The notes under the pieces were generated by a model. It was not told where the DNA came from and ran no database searches. It worked only from the letters and a program-made list of their open reading frames with translations. Below, piece by piece: positions 26,231 through 38,987 of a stretch of 64,000 nucleotides of DNA (position 1 is the first letter of the stretch; each line of letters begins with the position of its first letter). The DNA comes from Candidatus Competibacteraceae bacterium (GTDB lineage Bacteria > Pseudomonadota > Gammaproteobacteria > Competibacterales > Competibacteraceae), in the NCBI GenBank assembly GCA_016699715.1, contig CP065007.1:1488001-1552000 (forward strand), in the 5' to 3' direction. Both the position numbers and the translations under genes were made by a program.

Positions 26231-27169
26231 TTAATCGGGAAACAGCCCGGTGGACAGATAACGGTCGCCGCGGTCGCAGATGATGGTGACAATCACCGCG
26301 TTCTCGACCTCCCGCGCCAGTCGCAGCGCCACCGCCACCGCCCCGCCCGCCGACACTCCGCAGCAAATGCCTTCCTCGCGGGCCAGCCGGCGGGTGATCT
26401 CCTCGGCTTCCGCCTGATCGACGTCCAGGGTTCGATCCACTCGCGCCGGGTCGAAGACTTTCGGCAGGTACTCCAGCGGCCAGCGGCGGATGCCGGCGAT
26501 GCAGGACCCCTCGGTCGGCTGCACGCCGACGATCTGTACGCGAGGATTTTGTTCCTTGAGATAGCGCGACACCCCCATGATGGTGCCGGTGGTGCCCATG
26601 GCACTGACGAAGTGAGTCACCCGGCCGTCGGTGTCGCGCCAGATTTCGGGACCGGTGCTTTCATAATGCGCCAGCGGGTTGTCGGGGTTGCCGAACTGGT
26701 CGAGTACCCGCCCCTGCCCTTCCCGCTCCAGCCGCGCGGCCAGATCGCGGGCGCCCTCCATGCCGTCTTCCTTGCTCACCAGAATCAGTTCGGCGCCGTA
26801 GGCCCGCATCGCCGCCCGCCGCTCGGCGCTCTGGTTTTCCGGCATGATCAATTTCATCCGGTAGCCTTTCAGCGCCGCGATCATCGCCAGCGCGATGCCG
26901 GTATTGCCACTGGTCGCTTCGATCAGCACATCGCCGGGCCGGATCTCGCCGCGCGCCTCGGCGTGCTCGATCATGCTCAGCGCCGGCCGATCCTTGACCG
27001 AACCGGCGGGATTATTGCCCTCCAGTTTGCCTAGAATGAGACTGCTGCTGTTTCCCGGCAGCCGCCGCAACCGAACCAGCGGCGTATTGCCGACCGTGGA
27101 TTCGAGCGTGGGATAGCAAAACCCGGATTTCTCTTTCATCCCGTTTGGGGAAAAGGCGTCATCAAACAT
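26231..27169 (-). CDS. cysM: Cysteine synthase B (O-acetylserine sulfhydrylase, CysM type)
   Basis: PLP enzyme of 312 residues that makes cysteine from O-acetylserine and sulfide or thiosulfate. The PLP lysine is in NPAGSVKDRPALS, the substrate loop in EATSGNTGIALAM and the phosphate loop in GTTGTIMGVSRYL. The spelling near the lysine and the length favour CysM over CysK. An AGGA lies just before the ATG at 27169; ATG 27139 is also possible. It is not linked to the cysDNC operon at the left end. Confidence 0.93.
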   Translation of the reverse strand: MFDDAFSPNGMKEKSGFCYPTLESTVGNTPLVRLRRLPGNSSSLILGKLEGNNPAGSVKDRPALSMIEHAEARGEIRPGDVLIEATSGNTGIALAMIAALKGYRMKLIMPENQSAERRAAMRAYGAELILVSKEDGMEGARDLAARLEREGQGRVLDQFGNPDNPLAHYESTGPEIWRDTDGRVTHFVSAMGTTGTIMGVSRYLKEQNPRVQIVGVQPTEGSCIAGIRRWPLEYLPKVFDPARVDRTLDVDQAEAEEITRRLAREEGICCGVSAGGAVAVALRLAREVENAVIVTIICDRGDRYLSTGLFPD

Positions 27170-27305
27170 TTTCCTGTCCCGTCAATATGTGATAAGGATT
27201 ATACCTGTTACCCATTAGGGCAGACCGCGCAAACCTGGCCCCGTTTCGCCCAAAGCCCGCCGCGGCCCGCGCCATCCACCGACCTCAAGCCATCCAGCGC
27301 TCATC

Positions 27306-29087
27306 ATGCCTCAATCCGGTTTGACCCTCCTCCAGGCCTGGCTCCTGCTCTGTTGCCTCATGCTGGCGGCCAGCCCGCTGAGCGCTCAGGAACCCGAGTC
27401 GCCGCCCGCCGCCAACCCGCCCCTGACCCTGAGCGTCGAAGGTGTGGACGGCCCATTGCGCGACAACGTACTGGCCTACCTGGAACTCAACCGCTTCGCC
27501 GACCAACCCGCGCCGGACGAAGTCCGCCTGCGCTGGTTGCACAACAACGCCGAGCGCGAAATCCGCAAGGCGCTGGAGCCGTTCGGCTATTTCGAGCCCA
27601 CCATCGAGGCGTCCCTGACCCGCACACCGGAAGCTTGGACGGCGCGCTACCGCATCACACCCGGCCGGCCGCTGCGCATCGCCGAGATCGACGTCAAAGT
27701 GCTGGGTGAGGGCGCGCAAGACCCCGCCTTTCAAAAACTGCTGGACAACCTGCCGCTGGCTCAGGGGCAGACCCTGGACCAGCCCAAATACGAGCAGATC
27801 AAGTCCACGCTGGAATCGCTGGCGACCGAACGCGGCTATTTCAACGCCCGCTTTGCCGAACGTTCCATTCGTGTTGACCTGCAAACCTACAGCGCGGCCA
27901 TCCACCTGTACTACGACACCGGCCGGCGCTATCGCTTCGGCAACATCACCTTTAAGCAGGATTTTCTGTCGCCCGAACTGCTGGCCCGCTATCCCCGTTT
28001 TAAACCCGGCGACCCCTACAACGTCAACCGGTTGTTGAAGCTGCAAAGCGATCTCGGCAACAGCAATTATTTCAGCCGGGTGGAAGTGAACGCGCCGCCC
28101 GACGCCGGCGACGATACCGCGCCGGTCAATGTGGAACTGGACCCCGGCAAGCAGCGCAAATACAGCGTCGGCCTGGGTTACGGCACCGACACCGGCTTCC
28201 GCGGCAAGCTGCGCGCCGAACAGCGCTGGCTCAACCCGCAAGGCCATCACTACGAAGCCGAACTGGGCTATTCGCAAATCAAGTCACTGATCGGCTTCAA
28301 GTACATGATTCCCGGCACCGACCCGACCACCGACGAATACGCTATCACCGCCGGCTACGTCCGGCAAAACTATGACGACAAAGACTACGAGACCTACAAG
28401 GTCGGCGGCAGCTTGCAGCAACAAGATGGCAAGTGGCTGAAAAACTACAATTTAAACTTGCAGTACGATGAGTACACGATTGGCAACCAGCCCTTAGAGC
28501 AATCGCTGTTGCTGATTCCCGGCTTGAACTGGACCTGGGTGGACGCCGACGACCGTGCCTATCCCCGCCGTGGCCTGCTGTTCGGCTTCGGGCTGCGCGG
28601 CGCATCGACGGCGCTGCTGTCGGACACCAACTTCCTGCAAGGGCTGTTGCAACTTCGCTGGATCTACGGTTTGAACGATGCCAGCCGGCTGCTCGTCCGC
28701 GGCAACCTCGGAGCCACGGCGGTCGATAACTTCAACAAGCTACCGACTTCCCTGCGCTTCTTCACCGGCGGCGACGCCAGCGTGCGCGGTTATGCCTACG
28801 AAAGCATCGGCCCCACCGATTCCGATGGTACCGTGATCGGCGGCAAAAACCTGGTGGTGGCCAGCATGGAATACGAGCATCGGATTTGGGGGGACTGGGG
28901 CGTGGCGGCTTTCGTCGACACCGGTGATGCCTTCGACGGCGCGTCTCCCGATTTGAAAACCGGCGTCGGATTGGGGATACGCTGGCTCTCGCCGGTCGGT
29001 CCGCTGCGGGTGGACTTCGCCTCCGGCCTGGACCGTCCGCCGGGCAGCGCCTTTCGTTTCTCCTTCAGCATCGGACCCGATCTATGA
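27306..29087 (+). CDS. tamA: Translocation and assembly module subunit TamA (Omp85 family)
   Basis: Outer-membrane protein of 593 residues that works with TamB in lipid transport and autotransporter assembly. A signal peptide (LLQAWLLLCCLMLAASPLSA, cleaved near residue 27) is followed by three POTRA domains to about residue 260. A C-terminal 16-strand barrel contains the surface-antigen motif GGDASVRGYAYESIGP. The last strand ends FSFSIGPDL. Its stop overlaps the tamB start (ATGA). Length and order are normal. Confidence 0.95.
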   Translation: MPQSGLTLLQAWLLLCCLMLAASPLSAQEPESPPAANPPLTLSVEGVDGPLRDNVLAYLELNRFADQPAPDEVRLRWLHNNAEREIRKALEPFGYFEPTIEASLTRTPEAWTARYRITPGRPLRIAEIDVKVLGEGAQDPAFQKLLDNLPLAQGQTLDQPKYEQIKSTLESLATERGYFNARFAERSIRVDLQTYSAAIHLYYDTGRRYRFGNITFKQDFLSPELLARYPRFKPGDPYNVNRLLKLQSDLGNSNYFSRVEVNAPPDAGDDTAPVNVELDPGKQRKYSVGLGYGTDTGFRGKLRAEQRWLNPQGHHYEAELGYSQIKSLIGFKYMIPGTDPTTDEYAITAGYVRQNYDDKDYETYKVGGSLQQQDGKWLKNYNLNLQYDEYTIGNQPLEQSLLLIPGLNWTWVDADDRAYPRRGLLFGFGLRGASTALLSDTNFLQGLLQLRWIYGLNDASRLLVRGNLGATAVDNFNKLPTSLRFFTGGDASVRGYAYESIGPTDSDGTVIGGKNLVVASMEYEHRIWGDWGVAAFVDTGDAFDGASPDLKTGVGLGIRWLSPVGPLRVDFASGLDRPPGSAFRFSFSIGPDL

Positions 29088-32000
29088 GCGCCACCCGCCT
29101 GCTGCGCCGTACCCTGTACTGGCTGCTGGCACTGCCGCTGGTTTTGCTGCTGCTGGGACTGCTGGTCGCCAGCTTCGCGGTTTCCACCGAAACCGGCTTC
29201 AACGGCCTGCTGGCGCTGGCGCAACGGGTGCTGCCCGGCCAGCTCAGCTACGACCGGGCCAGCGGCCGGCTGCTGGGACCGCTGCGGATCGAAGGATTGC
29301 GCTACCAGGACGGCCCGCTGCAAGTGGCGCTGGTCAGCAGCGAATTCGACTGGCAACCCGCCGAGTTGCTCGACGGGGCGCTGACCATCACCCGCTTGCA
29401 CGTCGATGGCCTGGAACTGGAGCTGCCGCCTGGCGAGGACACGCCGCCGTCGGACCAGCCGCTCGAATTGCCCGACATCCGGTTGCCGCTGGCGCTCACC
29501 GTCGCCGATCTGCAAGGCCGCAACATCCAGATCCGGCCAGCCGGCGCCGAGCCCGTCCAGATCGACGCCATAACCCTGAAGGCGCGCACCGAGGCTGAAT
29601 CGCTGCGGGTCGAGGTGCTGGATCTGCGCTCGCCACTGGGCGATGTCCGGCTGGACGGCCAGATCACGCCCACCGGCGGCTACCCGCTGCGCGTCCGGCT
29701 CGACTGGCGCGCGCCGGTCCCGGAATATGGCGACTTCAAGGGCACGGGCGAATTGCGCGGCACTCTGCGCGATCACCTGGAATTGACCCAAAAAATCACC
29801 GGCGCGGCGGCGCTGGAACTGCAAGGCGAGGTTCGCCAGGCGCTGACCAAGGAACCCGCCTGGTCGGCCACCGTCAAGCTGGAGGTGGCCGACCTGAAGC
29901 CTTTCGTCCCCGACCTGGCCGGAAAACCGCTGGCTGCCCAAATCACCGCGCAAGGCGTGCTGGCCCGCTTTCAGGGTCAGGGCGAAATCAAGGCCACCGT
30001 GCCGGAACTCGGCCCCGCCACCCTGCGCTTTACCGCCGCCGGCGACGACCAGGCGGTACGGCTGAACGAGTTGAAACTGACCACCGCCGACCACCCTTTG
30101 ACGCTGGACGCCAAGGGCGACTTGCAATTCGCCGAACTGCGTTTCAAGGCCAGCGGACAATGGCGCTCGCTGGTCTGGCCGTTGACCGGCCCCGCCCAGG
30201 TGGAAAGCGCCAGCGGCGAGTTCGCCGCCGAGGGCACACCCAAGGATTACCGCTTCCAACTCGCCGCCGACCTGCAAGGCCCGGAGATTCCCAAGGGCCG
30301 CTGGACGTTGAACGGTCAGGGTTCCGATCAGGCGGTGCGCGCGGTCCAATGGAGCGGCCAGACCCTGGAGGGCACCCTCGAAGGCACCGTCGATGCCACC
30401 TGGGCGCCCGCCGTGAGCTGGAAAGCGACGCTGGCCGGCACCGGCCTGAACCCCGGCGCGCAGTGGAAAGAGGTACCCGGCAAGCTGAATCTGCGGCTCA
30501 AAAGCGATGGTGGGCTGGACGACGGCAAGCTGCGCGCCAACCTGCTGCTGGAAGAATTGACCGGCACCTTGAGCGGCCAGGCACTGCGCGGCAGCGCCGA
30601 TGTCAGCGTGCTGGACCAGGATCTGACGATCAGAACCCTGCGCCTGAACGCCGGCCCGGCCCGGCTGGACGCGGAAGGCGCCTTGGCGAAGCGCTGGGAT
30701 TTGCGCTGGACGCTGAATGCGCCGGAACTGAAATCGCTGGTTCCCGGCCTGAGCGGCGGCGTGGCCAGTACCGGCACCCTCAGCGGCTCCCGCGACCGCC
30801 CGCGGGTGGCGGCCAACTTCACGGTGCGCGACCTGCGCCAGGGCGACACCCAAATTCAGCGCTTGCAGGGCGAAGCCGACGTCGATGTCGGCGGCCGCGA
30901 CCGTTCCCGGCTGAAACTGAGCGGCGAGGGGCTGGTGCTGGGTGGCCAGCGCTGGAAATCCGTCACTCTGGACGGTGGCGGCACGCCGGACGCGCACGAA
31001 CTCAAGGCCGAACTAAGCGGCGATCCGGGCCGCTTCGCGCTGGCGCTGGCCGGCAAGCTGCAACTGCCGGCGCTGACCTGGCAGGGCCGCATCACCCAAC
31101 TGACGGCCAAGGACACCCTCGCCGGCACCTGGAATCTGGAAAAAACAGTGGCCGTGCAGGCTGCCGCCGATAAAGCCAGTCTCGACAGCGCCTGTCTGGC
31201 CAGCGCCCCGACCCGGCTTTGCCTGCAAGGCCAGTGGAACGGCGCGCGCGGTTTCAACGGCCGCGTGCAACTCCAGAATCTCCAGCCGGAGCGCTTCAAA
31301 CAATTTCTGCCGCCCGGCATGAAACTGACGACCCGCATCGACGCCCAGGCCGAAGCCAGCGGCGATCCCAACGGCGCCCTGCAAGGCAAGCTCAACCTCG
31401 ACCTGGCCCCCGGCACCCTGCAAATGTTGGCGGATGGCCGCACGCTGCGCTTCACCCTCAAGGGTGGCGCCTTGCGCGCTCAGACCGACGGACGCACCGC
31501 AACCGGCCAGGTCAAGCTGGATCTGGCGCGGACCGGGCAGTTGCAGGCCGACGCCCAGGTGCGCGATCCCTTCGGGGCCGCCCGTGTGGACGGTAAAATC
31601 ATTGCCGCCATCACCGATCTAGGCATCATCTCGCTGTTCGTGCCGCAAGCGCAGGAGGTCACCGGCCAACTGCGGGCCGATGTCAACGTGAGCGGCGCGC
31701 TGCCCAAGCTGGTGCTGCGCGGGGCGATTCGCCTGGAAAACGCCGGCGCGGCGATCCCGGCGGCCGGCATCAAGCTGGAGAATTTGCAGTTCGCCGCCAC
31801 CAGCACCGGTCAGGGACCGCTGCAACTGAGCGGATCGGTGCGCTCCAAGCCCGGCCAACTGCAACTGAGCGGCGAAGTGGAGCCGCTGAAACCGCAACTG
31901 CGGCTAAATATCAAGGGTCAGGACTTCCAGGCTTACGACACCTCGGATATCCGCATCCGGCTCAGCCCGGACCTGAATCTGGATATCACTCGCGAGTTGG

Positions 32001-32890
32001 TGCGCGTCGAGGGGCAGGTCACCATCCCGCAGGCGTATTTGAGCCCCGGCGGCGTGGGCGACGGCCCGAGCCCGGTCACGTCCTCCGAAGATGTGGTGAT
32101 CGTCAATGATCGTGACGGCAAGGCGAAACCCCAGGCCAAGGGACCGGCCCTCTATGTCCGGGTGCGGGTGATCCTGGGCGACGACGTGCAAGTGGTCACC
32201 CCGGCTTTCCAGGGCAAGCTCCGGGGCAACCTGCTGGTGGTGGAGACGCCGGAACTGGCGCCACGAGCCAGCGGCAGCGCCGAGATCGTCGCGGGCACCT
32301 ACAAAATTTACGGCACCGAGATCGATATCCAGCGCGGGCGGGTACTGTTCAGCAACAGCCTGCTCGACAACCCGGGGCTGGATATGCGGGTGGCGCGCAC
32401 GTTTAGCAGCAATCTCAGTGACGACACCACGGTCGGCGCTCAGGTCCAGGGCACGCTGAAGAAACCGCGCCTGACCCTGTTTTCCAATCCGTCGATGCCC
32501 CAAAGCGACATCCTGTCCTACCTGGTTTTGGGCCGGGCGACTCAAGGAAGCGGCGGCGAATCGGCGATGCTGTTCAAGGCCGCCAGCGCCCTGGGTTTGG
32601 GCGGTGATTCGCTCGCCAAGGGGCTGGGCGGCGCGGTTGGGCTGGACACGGTACAGCTCAACACGAGCACCAATGGAAAAAATGGAAAAAATGGGACCGA
32701 CGAGGAAGGCACGTCGCTAACGCTCGGCAAGTATCTAACCCCGGATCTGTACGTCGGGTACGGGGTCGGTTTGATCAATGCCGTCAACACCATCTACATC
32801 AAGTACCGGCTGACCAAAAGCCTGATGTTCGAATCCGACAGCAGTGCGCTCGGCTCCGGCGCCGACCTGATCTACAGCATCGAACGCTGA
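29084..32890 (+). CDS. tamB: Translocation and assembly module subunit TamB
   Basis: An inner-membrane-anchored, periplasm-spanning AsmA/Vps13-like protein of 1268 residues. An N-terminal signal anchor (LYWLLALPLVLLLLGLLVAS) is followed by a long beta-helical body rich in alternating hydrophobic residues. The C-terminal DUF490 domain contains SAEIVAGTYKIYGTEIDIQ and ends in LGSGADLIYSIER. It overlaps tamA by 4 bp. A long antisense open frame over it is a shadow of its codon bias. Confidence 0.95.
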   Translation: MSATRLLRRTLYWLLALPLVLLLLGLLVASFAVSTETGFNGLLALAQRVLPGQLSYDRASGRLLGPLRIEGLRYQDGPLQVALVSSEFDWQPAELLDGALTITRLHVDGLELELPPGEDTPPSDQPLELPDIRLPLALTVADLQGRNIQIRPAGAEPVQIDAITLKARTEAESLRVEVLDLRSPLGDVRLDGQITPTGGYPLRVRLDWRAPVPEYGDFKGTGELRGTLRDHLELTQKITGAAALELQGEVRQALTKEPAWSATVKLEVADLKPFVPDLAGKPLAAQITAQGVLARFQGQGEIKATVPELGPATLRFTAAGDDQAVRLNELKLTTADHPLTLDAKGDLQFAELRFKASGQWRSLVWPLTGPAQVESASGEFAAEGTPKDYRFQLAADLQGPEIPKGRWTLNGQGSDQAVRAVQWSGQTLEGTLEGTVDATWAPAVSWKATLAGTGLNPGAQWKEVPGKLNLRLKSDGGLDDGKLRANLLLEELTGTLSGQALRGSADVSVLDQDLTIRTLRLNAGPARLDAEGALAKRWDLRWTLNAPELKSLVPGLSGGVASTGTLSGSRDRPRVAANFTVRDLRQGDTQIQRLQGEADVDVGGRDRSRLKLSGEGLVLGGQRWKSVTLDGGGTPDAHELKAELSGDPGRFALALAGKLQLPALTWQGRITQLTAKDTLAGTWNLEKTVAVQAAADKASLDSACLASAPTRLCLQGQWNGARGFNGRVQLQNLQPERFKQFLPPGMKLTTRIDAQAEASGDPNGALQGKLNLDLAPGTLQMLADGRTLRFTLKGGALRAQTDGRTATGQVKLDLARTGQLQADAQVRDPFGAARVDGKIIAAITDLGIISLFVPQAQEVTGQLRADVNVSGALPKLVLRGAIRLENAGAAIPAAGIKLENLQFAATSTGQGPLQLSGSVRSKPGQLQLSGEVEPLKPQLRLNIKGQDFQAYDTSDIRIRLSPDLNLDITRELVRVEGQVTIPQAYLSPGGVGDGPSPVTSSEDVVIVNDRDGKAKPQAKGPALYVRVRVILGDDVQVVTPAFQGKLRGNLLVVETPELAPRASGSAEIVAGTYKIYGTEIDIQRGRVLFSNSLLDNPGLDMRVARTFSSNLSDDTTVGAQVQGTLKKPRLTLFSNPSMPQSDILSYLVLGRATQGSGGESAMLFKAASALGLGGDSLAKGLGGAVGLDTVQLNTSTNGKNGKNGTDEEGTSLTLGKYLTPDLYVGYGVGLINAVNTIYIKYRLTKSLMFESDSSALGSGADLIYSIER

Positions 32891-32921
32891 ACCGCGCCCC
32901 ACGCCCACGAACGGGGATTTA

Positions 32922-33503
32922 TCAGCGCGAATAGTCCGGTTCGTGGTCGGCTTTCCACTTGATATTGCAGCCGATGCTGGGCCGCTGCGCGGACGGGACC
33001 GACCGACCGGCCAGCGATGCATCCGCCGCCGCCCGTAGATCGCTCCCGGTCACCGGGACGTTATTGCCGGGCCGGCTACCGTCGAACTGGCCGCGATAGA
33101 CCAGTTTGCGGCTGGCGTCGAACAGGAAGAAATCCGGCGTGCAGGCGGCGCGGTAGGCCTTAACCACGGCTTGGGATTCGTCGTAGAGGTAGGGAAAGGG
33201 ATAGCCGAAGGTTTTCGCTTCCACGGCCATTTTCGCCGGACTGTCGTCGGGATAATGGGCGGCATCGTTGGCGCTGATGGCCACGATGGCCAAGCCTTTC
33301 GCTTGATAGTCGCGGGCGAATTGGATCAGCCCCTGGCGGATGTGCTTAACGAAGGGGCAATGATTGCAGATCACCATGACCAGCAAGGCCGGAGCGTCCT
33401 GAAAATCGCCGAGGGATACCGTTTTGCCGGTCATCGGCTCGGGCAGACTGAAGTCGGGGGCGAGCGTACCCAAGGGCAACATGGTGGAAGCGGTTTGCGC
33501 CAT
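32922..33503 (-). CDS. Thioredoxin-fold redoxin (AhpC/TSA-like)
   Basis: A 193-residue cytoplasmic thioredoxin-like protein. The core has VMVICNHCPFVKHI near residue 45, where the active-site-like motif is CNHC. Downstream it carries VAISANDAAHYPDDSP and the family segment PDFFLFDASRKLVYRGQFD. It matches the widespread thioredoxin-family/alkyl-hydroperoxide-reductase-like group. The ATG at 33503 has GGAG 10 bp before it. It converges on tamB. The reductant and substrate are unknown. Confidence 0.88.
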   Translation of the reverse strand: MAQTASTMLPLGTLAPDFSLPEPMTGKTVSLGDFQDAPALLVMVICNHCPFVKHIRQGLIQFARDYQAKGLAIVAISANDAAHYPDDSPAKMAVEAKTFGYPFPYLYDESQAVVKAYRAACTPDFFLFDASRKLVYRGQFDGSRPGNNVPVTGSDLRAAADASLAGRSVPSAQRPSIGCNIKWKADHEPDYSR

Positions 33504-33791
33504 GAGGCTAGATCTCCTTATAGGGGGGCAATTAGACAGTCGCGGGCCAGCGGCTCGCGCCCAAACACTGGATCAGACTCTCCGCCATGTCGTTCGGTTG
33601 CACCATGGTCCGTCCGAGATCATCGCCCCATTCAAAGGCGCGGCGGGCGTGTTCAAGGGCTATCCGACCGCTCCACGCGTCCGAACCAAGCGGACAACTG
33701 ACGGTCAATCCCGACGAATCGGATGGTTTTCCAGCCTCCGTCGCCTCACCACTCGTCAAACCGATCCCGTTCATTTCAGGAGAATCATTCC

Positions 33792-35192
<1,401 letters not shown>

Positions 35193-35400
35193 GCGCTCCA
35201 CCCACCGAGCGGCGAGCGTACCGCAAGGCAACATTCACAGAAACCGCGCATCAACGCTACAATAGCCGCGCTCTTTACGCCGGAACACACTGGCCATGCC
35301 ATCGGCGAGCGTGTTCCGGCTGCTCCCACGCTGGAATCCAACCGCGCCGGTCGCCCGTACCCGCGGGCACCGGAACACAGATAACCAAGGAGGTTTTTCC

Positions 35401-37992
35401 GTGCTCGAAAACTATCGCCAACAAGCCGCCGAACGCGCTGCCCTGGGCATTCCCGCGTTGCCGCTGGACCCGCGGCAGACCGCCGATCTGGTCGAACTGC
35501 TCAAAAACCCACCTCAGGGCGAGGAAAACTTCCTACTCGAACTGATCACTCACCGGGTGCCGGCCGGCGTCGACCAGGCCGCCTACGTCAAGGCCGCCTT
35601 TCTGGCCGCCGTCGCCAAGGGCGAAACCCAATCGCCGCTGATCTCCCGAATCCGCGCCACCGAACTGCTGGGCACCATGCTGGGCGGCTACAACATCCAG
35701 CCGCTGATCGACCTGCTGGACGACGCCGAGTGCGCCCCGGCCGCCGTCAAGGCGCTGTCGCTCACTCTGCTGATGTTCGATTACCGCCATGGCGTCAAGG
35801 AAAAGGCCGACGCCGGCAATGCTCACGCCAAGCAGGTCATGCAATCCTGGGCCGAGGCCGAATGGTTCACCAACCGTCCCAAGGTCCCCGAAAAAGCCAC
35901 CGTCACCGTGTTCAAGGTGTCCGGCGAGACCAACACCGATGATCTGTCTCCCGCCCCCGATGCCTGGAGCCGTCCCGATATCCCGCTACATGGCCTGGCG
36001 ATGCTGAAAATGGCGCGGCCCGGCATCGAACCCGACGAGCCCGGCAAGATTGGCCCGCTGAAGCTGATCGAGTCGCTCAAGACCAAGGGCCATCCGGTCG
36101 CCTACGTCGGCGATGTGGTCGGTACCGGCTCCAGTCGCAAATCCGCCACCAATTCGGTGCTGTGGTGGACCGGCGAGGACATCCCCTACGTCCCCAACAA
36201 GCGCTTCGGCGGTTACTGCCTGGGCGGCAAGATCGCGCCGATCTTCTTCAACACTCAGGAAGACGCCGGCGCCTTGCCGATCACCGACTGCGACGTCACC
36301 AAGATGAACATGGGCGATATCATCGACATCTACCCCTATGAAGGCGTGGTCAAGAATCATGACAGCGGCGCCGAACTCAGCCGCTTCAGTTTCAAGTCCG
36401 ACGTGCTGCTGGACGAAGTGCAGGCCGGCGGGCGCATCAACCTGATCATCGGCCGCGGTCTGACCGACTGGGCGCGCGACGTCATGGGTCTGGTGCCGTC
36501 CACCGTGTTCCGTCGCCCGGTGGTGCCGCAAAGTTCCAGCAAGGGCTTCACCCTGGCGCAGAAGATGGTCGGCAGAGCCTGTGGTGTCGCCGGCATCCGT
36601 CCGGGCACCTACTGCGAACCGAAGATGACCACGGTCGGTTCGCAGGACACCACCGGCCCGATGACCCGCGACGAGTTGAAGGATCTGGCCTGTCTGGGCT
36701 TCTCCGCCGATCTGGTCATGCAGTCGTTCTGCCACACCGCCGCCTATCCCAAGCCGGTGGACGTGCAGACTCACCACACCCTGCCCGACTTCATCTCCAG
36801 CCGCGCCGGCGTGGCGCTGCGCCCCGGCGACGGCATCATCCATAGCTGGCTGAACCGGATGCTGCTGCCCGACACCGTCGGCACCGGTGGCGATTCGCAC
36901 ACCCGCTTCCCGATCGGCATCAGCTTCCCGGCCGGCTCCGGCCTGGTGGCGTTCGCCGCCGCCACCGGCTCCATGCCGCTGGACATGCCGGAATCGGTGC
37001 TGGTGCGCTTCAAGGGCCAGATGCAACCCGGCATCACCCTGCGCGATCTGGTCAACGCCATCCCCTACGCGGCGATCCAGTCCGGCCTGCTGACGGTGGC
37101 GAAGGAAGGTAAGAAGAACATCTTCTCCGGCCGCGTCCTGGAAATCGAGGGACTGCCCGACCTGAAAATCGAGCAAGCCTTCGAGCTGTCCGACGCCTCC
37201 GCCGAGCGCTCCGCCGCCGGTTGCACGGTGCGGCTGAACCCGGAGCCGATCATCGAATACCTGAACAGCAACATTACGCTGCTCAAGTGGATGATCGCCA
37301 ACGGCTACCAGGACGTGAAGACCTTGGAGCGCCGCATCAAGGGCATGGAGGAGTGGCTGGCCAACCCGACCTTGATGGAACCGGACGCCGACGCCGAATA
37401 CGCGGCGGTGATCGACATCGACCTGGCCGACATCAAGGAGCCGTTGCTGGCCTGCCCCAACGATCCCGACGACGTCAAGACTCTGGCCGACGTGGCCGGC
37501 GACAAGATCGACGAAGTGTTCATCGGCTCCTGCATGACCAACATCGGTCACTACCGCGCCGCCGGCAAGGTGCTGACCGGTAGATCCAACATCCCAACCC
37601 GGCTGTGGATCTCGCCGCCGACCAAGATGGACGCGCATCAACTCAGCGAGGAAGGCTACTACGCCATCTATGGCAGCGCCGGGGCACGTATGGAGATGCC
37701 CGGCTGCTCGCTGTGCATGGGCAATCAGGCGCGGGTGGCCGACGGCGCTTCCGTGGTGTCCACCTCGACCCGCAACTTTCCCAACCGCTTGGGCAAGGGC
37801 GCCAATGTCTACCTCAGTTCGGCGGAACTGGCGGCGGTCTGCGCGCTGTTGGGCAAGATCCCAACCTTTGAGGAGTACATGAGCTACATGGGCGAAATCG
37901 GCGCCAAGGGTGCCGAAATCTACCGGTACCTGAACTTCGATCAGGTACCGGAGTATCGCGAAGTGGCGGACAAAGTGAAGCTGGCGGCATGA
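35401..37992 (+). CDS. acnB: Aconitate hydratase B
   Basis: TCA-cycle enzyme of 863 residues that interconverts citrate and isocitrate using a 4Fe-4S cluster. The start is GTG at 35401, with a perfect AAGGAGG seven bases before it, giving MLENYRQQAAERAALG like other AcnB proteins. An N-terminal HEAT-like domain precedes the swivelling domain (YVGDVVGTGSSRKSATNSVLWW). The cluster cysteines are Cys in MQSFCHTAAYPK and two in MEMPGCSLCMGNQAR. The length is that of AcnB. A strong terminator follows at 38026-38058. Confidence 0.97.
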   Translation: MLENYRQQAAERAALGIPALPLDPRQTADLVELLKNPPQGEENFLLELITHRVPAGVDQAAYVKAAFLAAVAKGETQSPLISRIRATELLGTMLGGYNIQPLIDLLDDAECAPAAVKALSLTLLMFDYRHGVKEKADAGNAHAKQVMQSWAEAEWFTNRPKVPEKATVTVFKVSGETNTDDLSPAPDAWSRPDIPLHGLAMLKMARPGIEPDEPGKIGPLKLIESLKTKGHPVAYVGDVVGTGSSRKSATNSVLWWTGEDIPYVPNKRFGGYCLGGKIAPIFFNTQEDAGALPITDCDVTKMNMGDIIDIYPYEGVVKNHDSGAELSRFSFKSDVLLDEVQAGGRINLIIGRGLTDWARDVMGLVPSTVFRRPVVPQSSSKGFTLAQKMVGRACGVAGIRPGTYCEPKMTTVGSQDTTGPMTRDELKDLACLGFSADLVMQSFCHTAAYPKPVDVQTHHTLPDFISSRAGVALRPGDGIIHSWLNRMLLPDTVGTGGDSHTRFPIGISFPAGSGLVAFAAATGSMPLDMPESVLVRFKGQMQPGITLRDLVNAIPYAAIQSGLLTVAKEGKKNIFSGRVLEIEGLPDLKIEQAFELSDASAERSAAGCTVRLNPEPIIEYLNSNITLLKWMIANGYQDVKTLERRIKGMEEWLANPTLMEPDADAEYAAVIDIDLADIKEPLLACPNDPDDVKTLADVAGDKIDEVFIGSCMTNIGHYRAAGKVLTGRSNIPTRLWISPPTKMDAHQLSEEGYYAIYGSAGARMEMPGCSLCMGNQARVADGASVVSTSTRNFPNRLGKGANVYLSSAELAAVCALLGKIPTFEEYMSYMGEIGAKGAEIYRYLNFDQVPEYREVADKVKLAA

Positions 37993-38025
37993 GCGCCTGC
38001 TGACTACTAGCGCCTGATCAATACC

Positions 38026-38058
38026 AATCCCCGTAAGGTCTGCTTACGGGGATTTTTT
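38026..38058 (+). terminator. Rho-independent terminator after acnB
   Basis: A perfect 12-bp stem (38026-38037 with 38043-38054) with a five-base loop is followed by a T-run to 38058, 34 bp after the acnB stop. Confidence 0.92.
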
Positions 38059-38183
38059 ATTTCCGGCCGCTACCCTGCTCTTCCAAACCCGCTTTTATGA
38101 GAAGAGCCATTGGAGCGGTCATCTTGAACCTCACCGCCGAATCATGGTCAACGCTGGCATATCCTCCAACGGAGACTCGCAGC

Positions 38184-38849
<666 letters not shown>

Positions 38850-38987
38850 TGATAACCTTACGTTTGCATGGTGAAACCTGACTCAGTCGAGTCCTCCCTC
38901 ACCACTATCTCTACCCGGACAGGGGTGGTTTAACCCCATCCGCCGACTCTTCAGCCTCAGTCACCCAACCCAGAGGGGATTTTATCG

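Noticed and set aside
28796..30997. A 733-residue open frame antisense to tamA/tamB
   Set aside because: It has no ribosome site or recognisable domain and is rich in Gln/Arg/Ala, the usual shadow of GC-rich codon use in the real genes.
33532..33774. Small gene of 80 residues on the minus strand before the Do-family protease
   Set aside because: No ribosome site and no recognisable protein; the stretch more likely holds the promoters of the neighbouring genes.
35986..37641. A 551-residue open frame antisense to acnB
   Set aside because: It is a His/Gln/Arg/Gly-rich shadow; the plus strand carries the clear aconitase with its start site and terminator.
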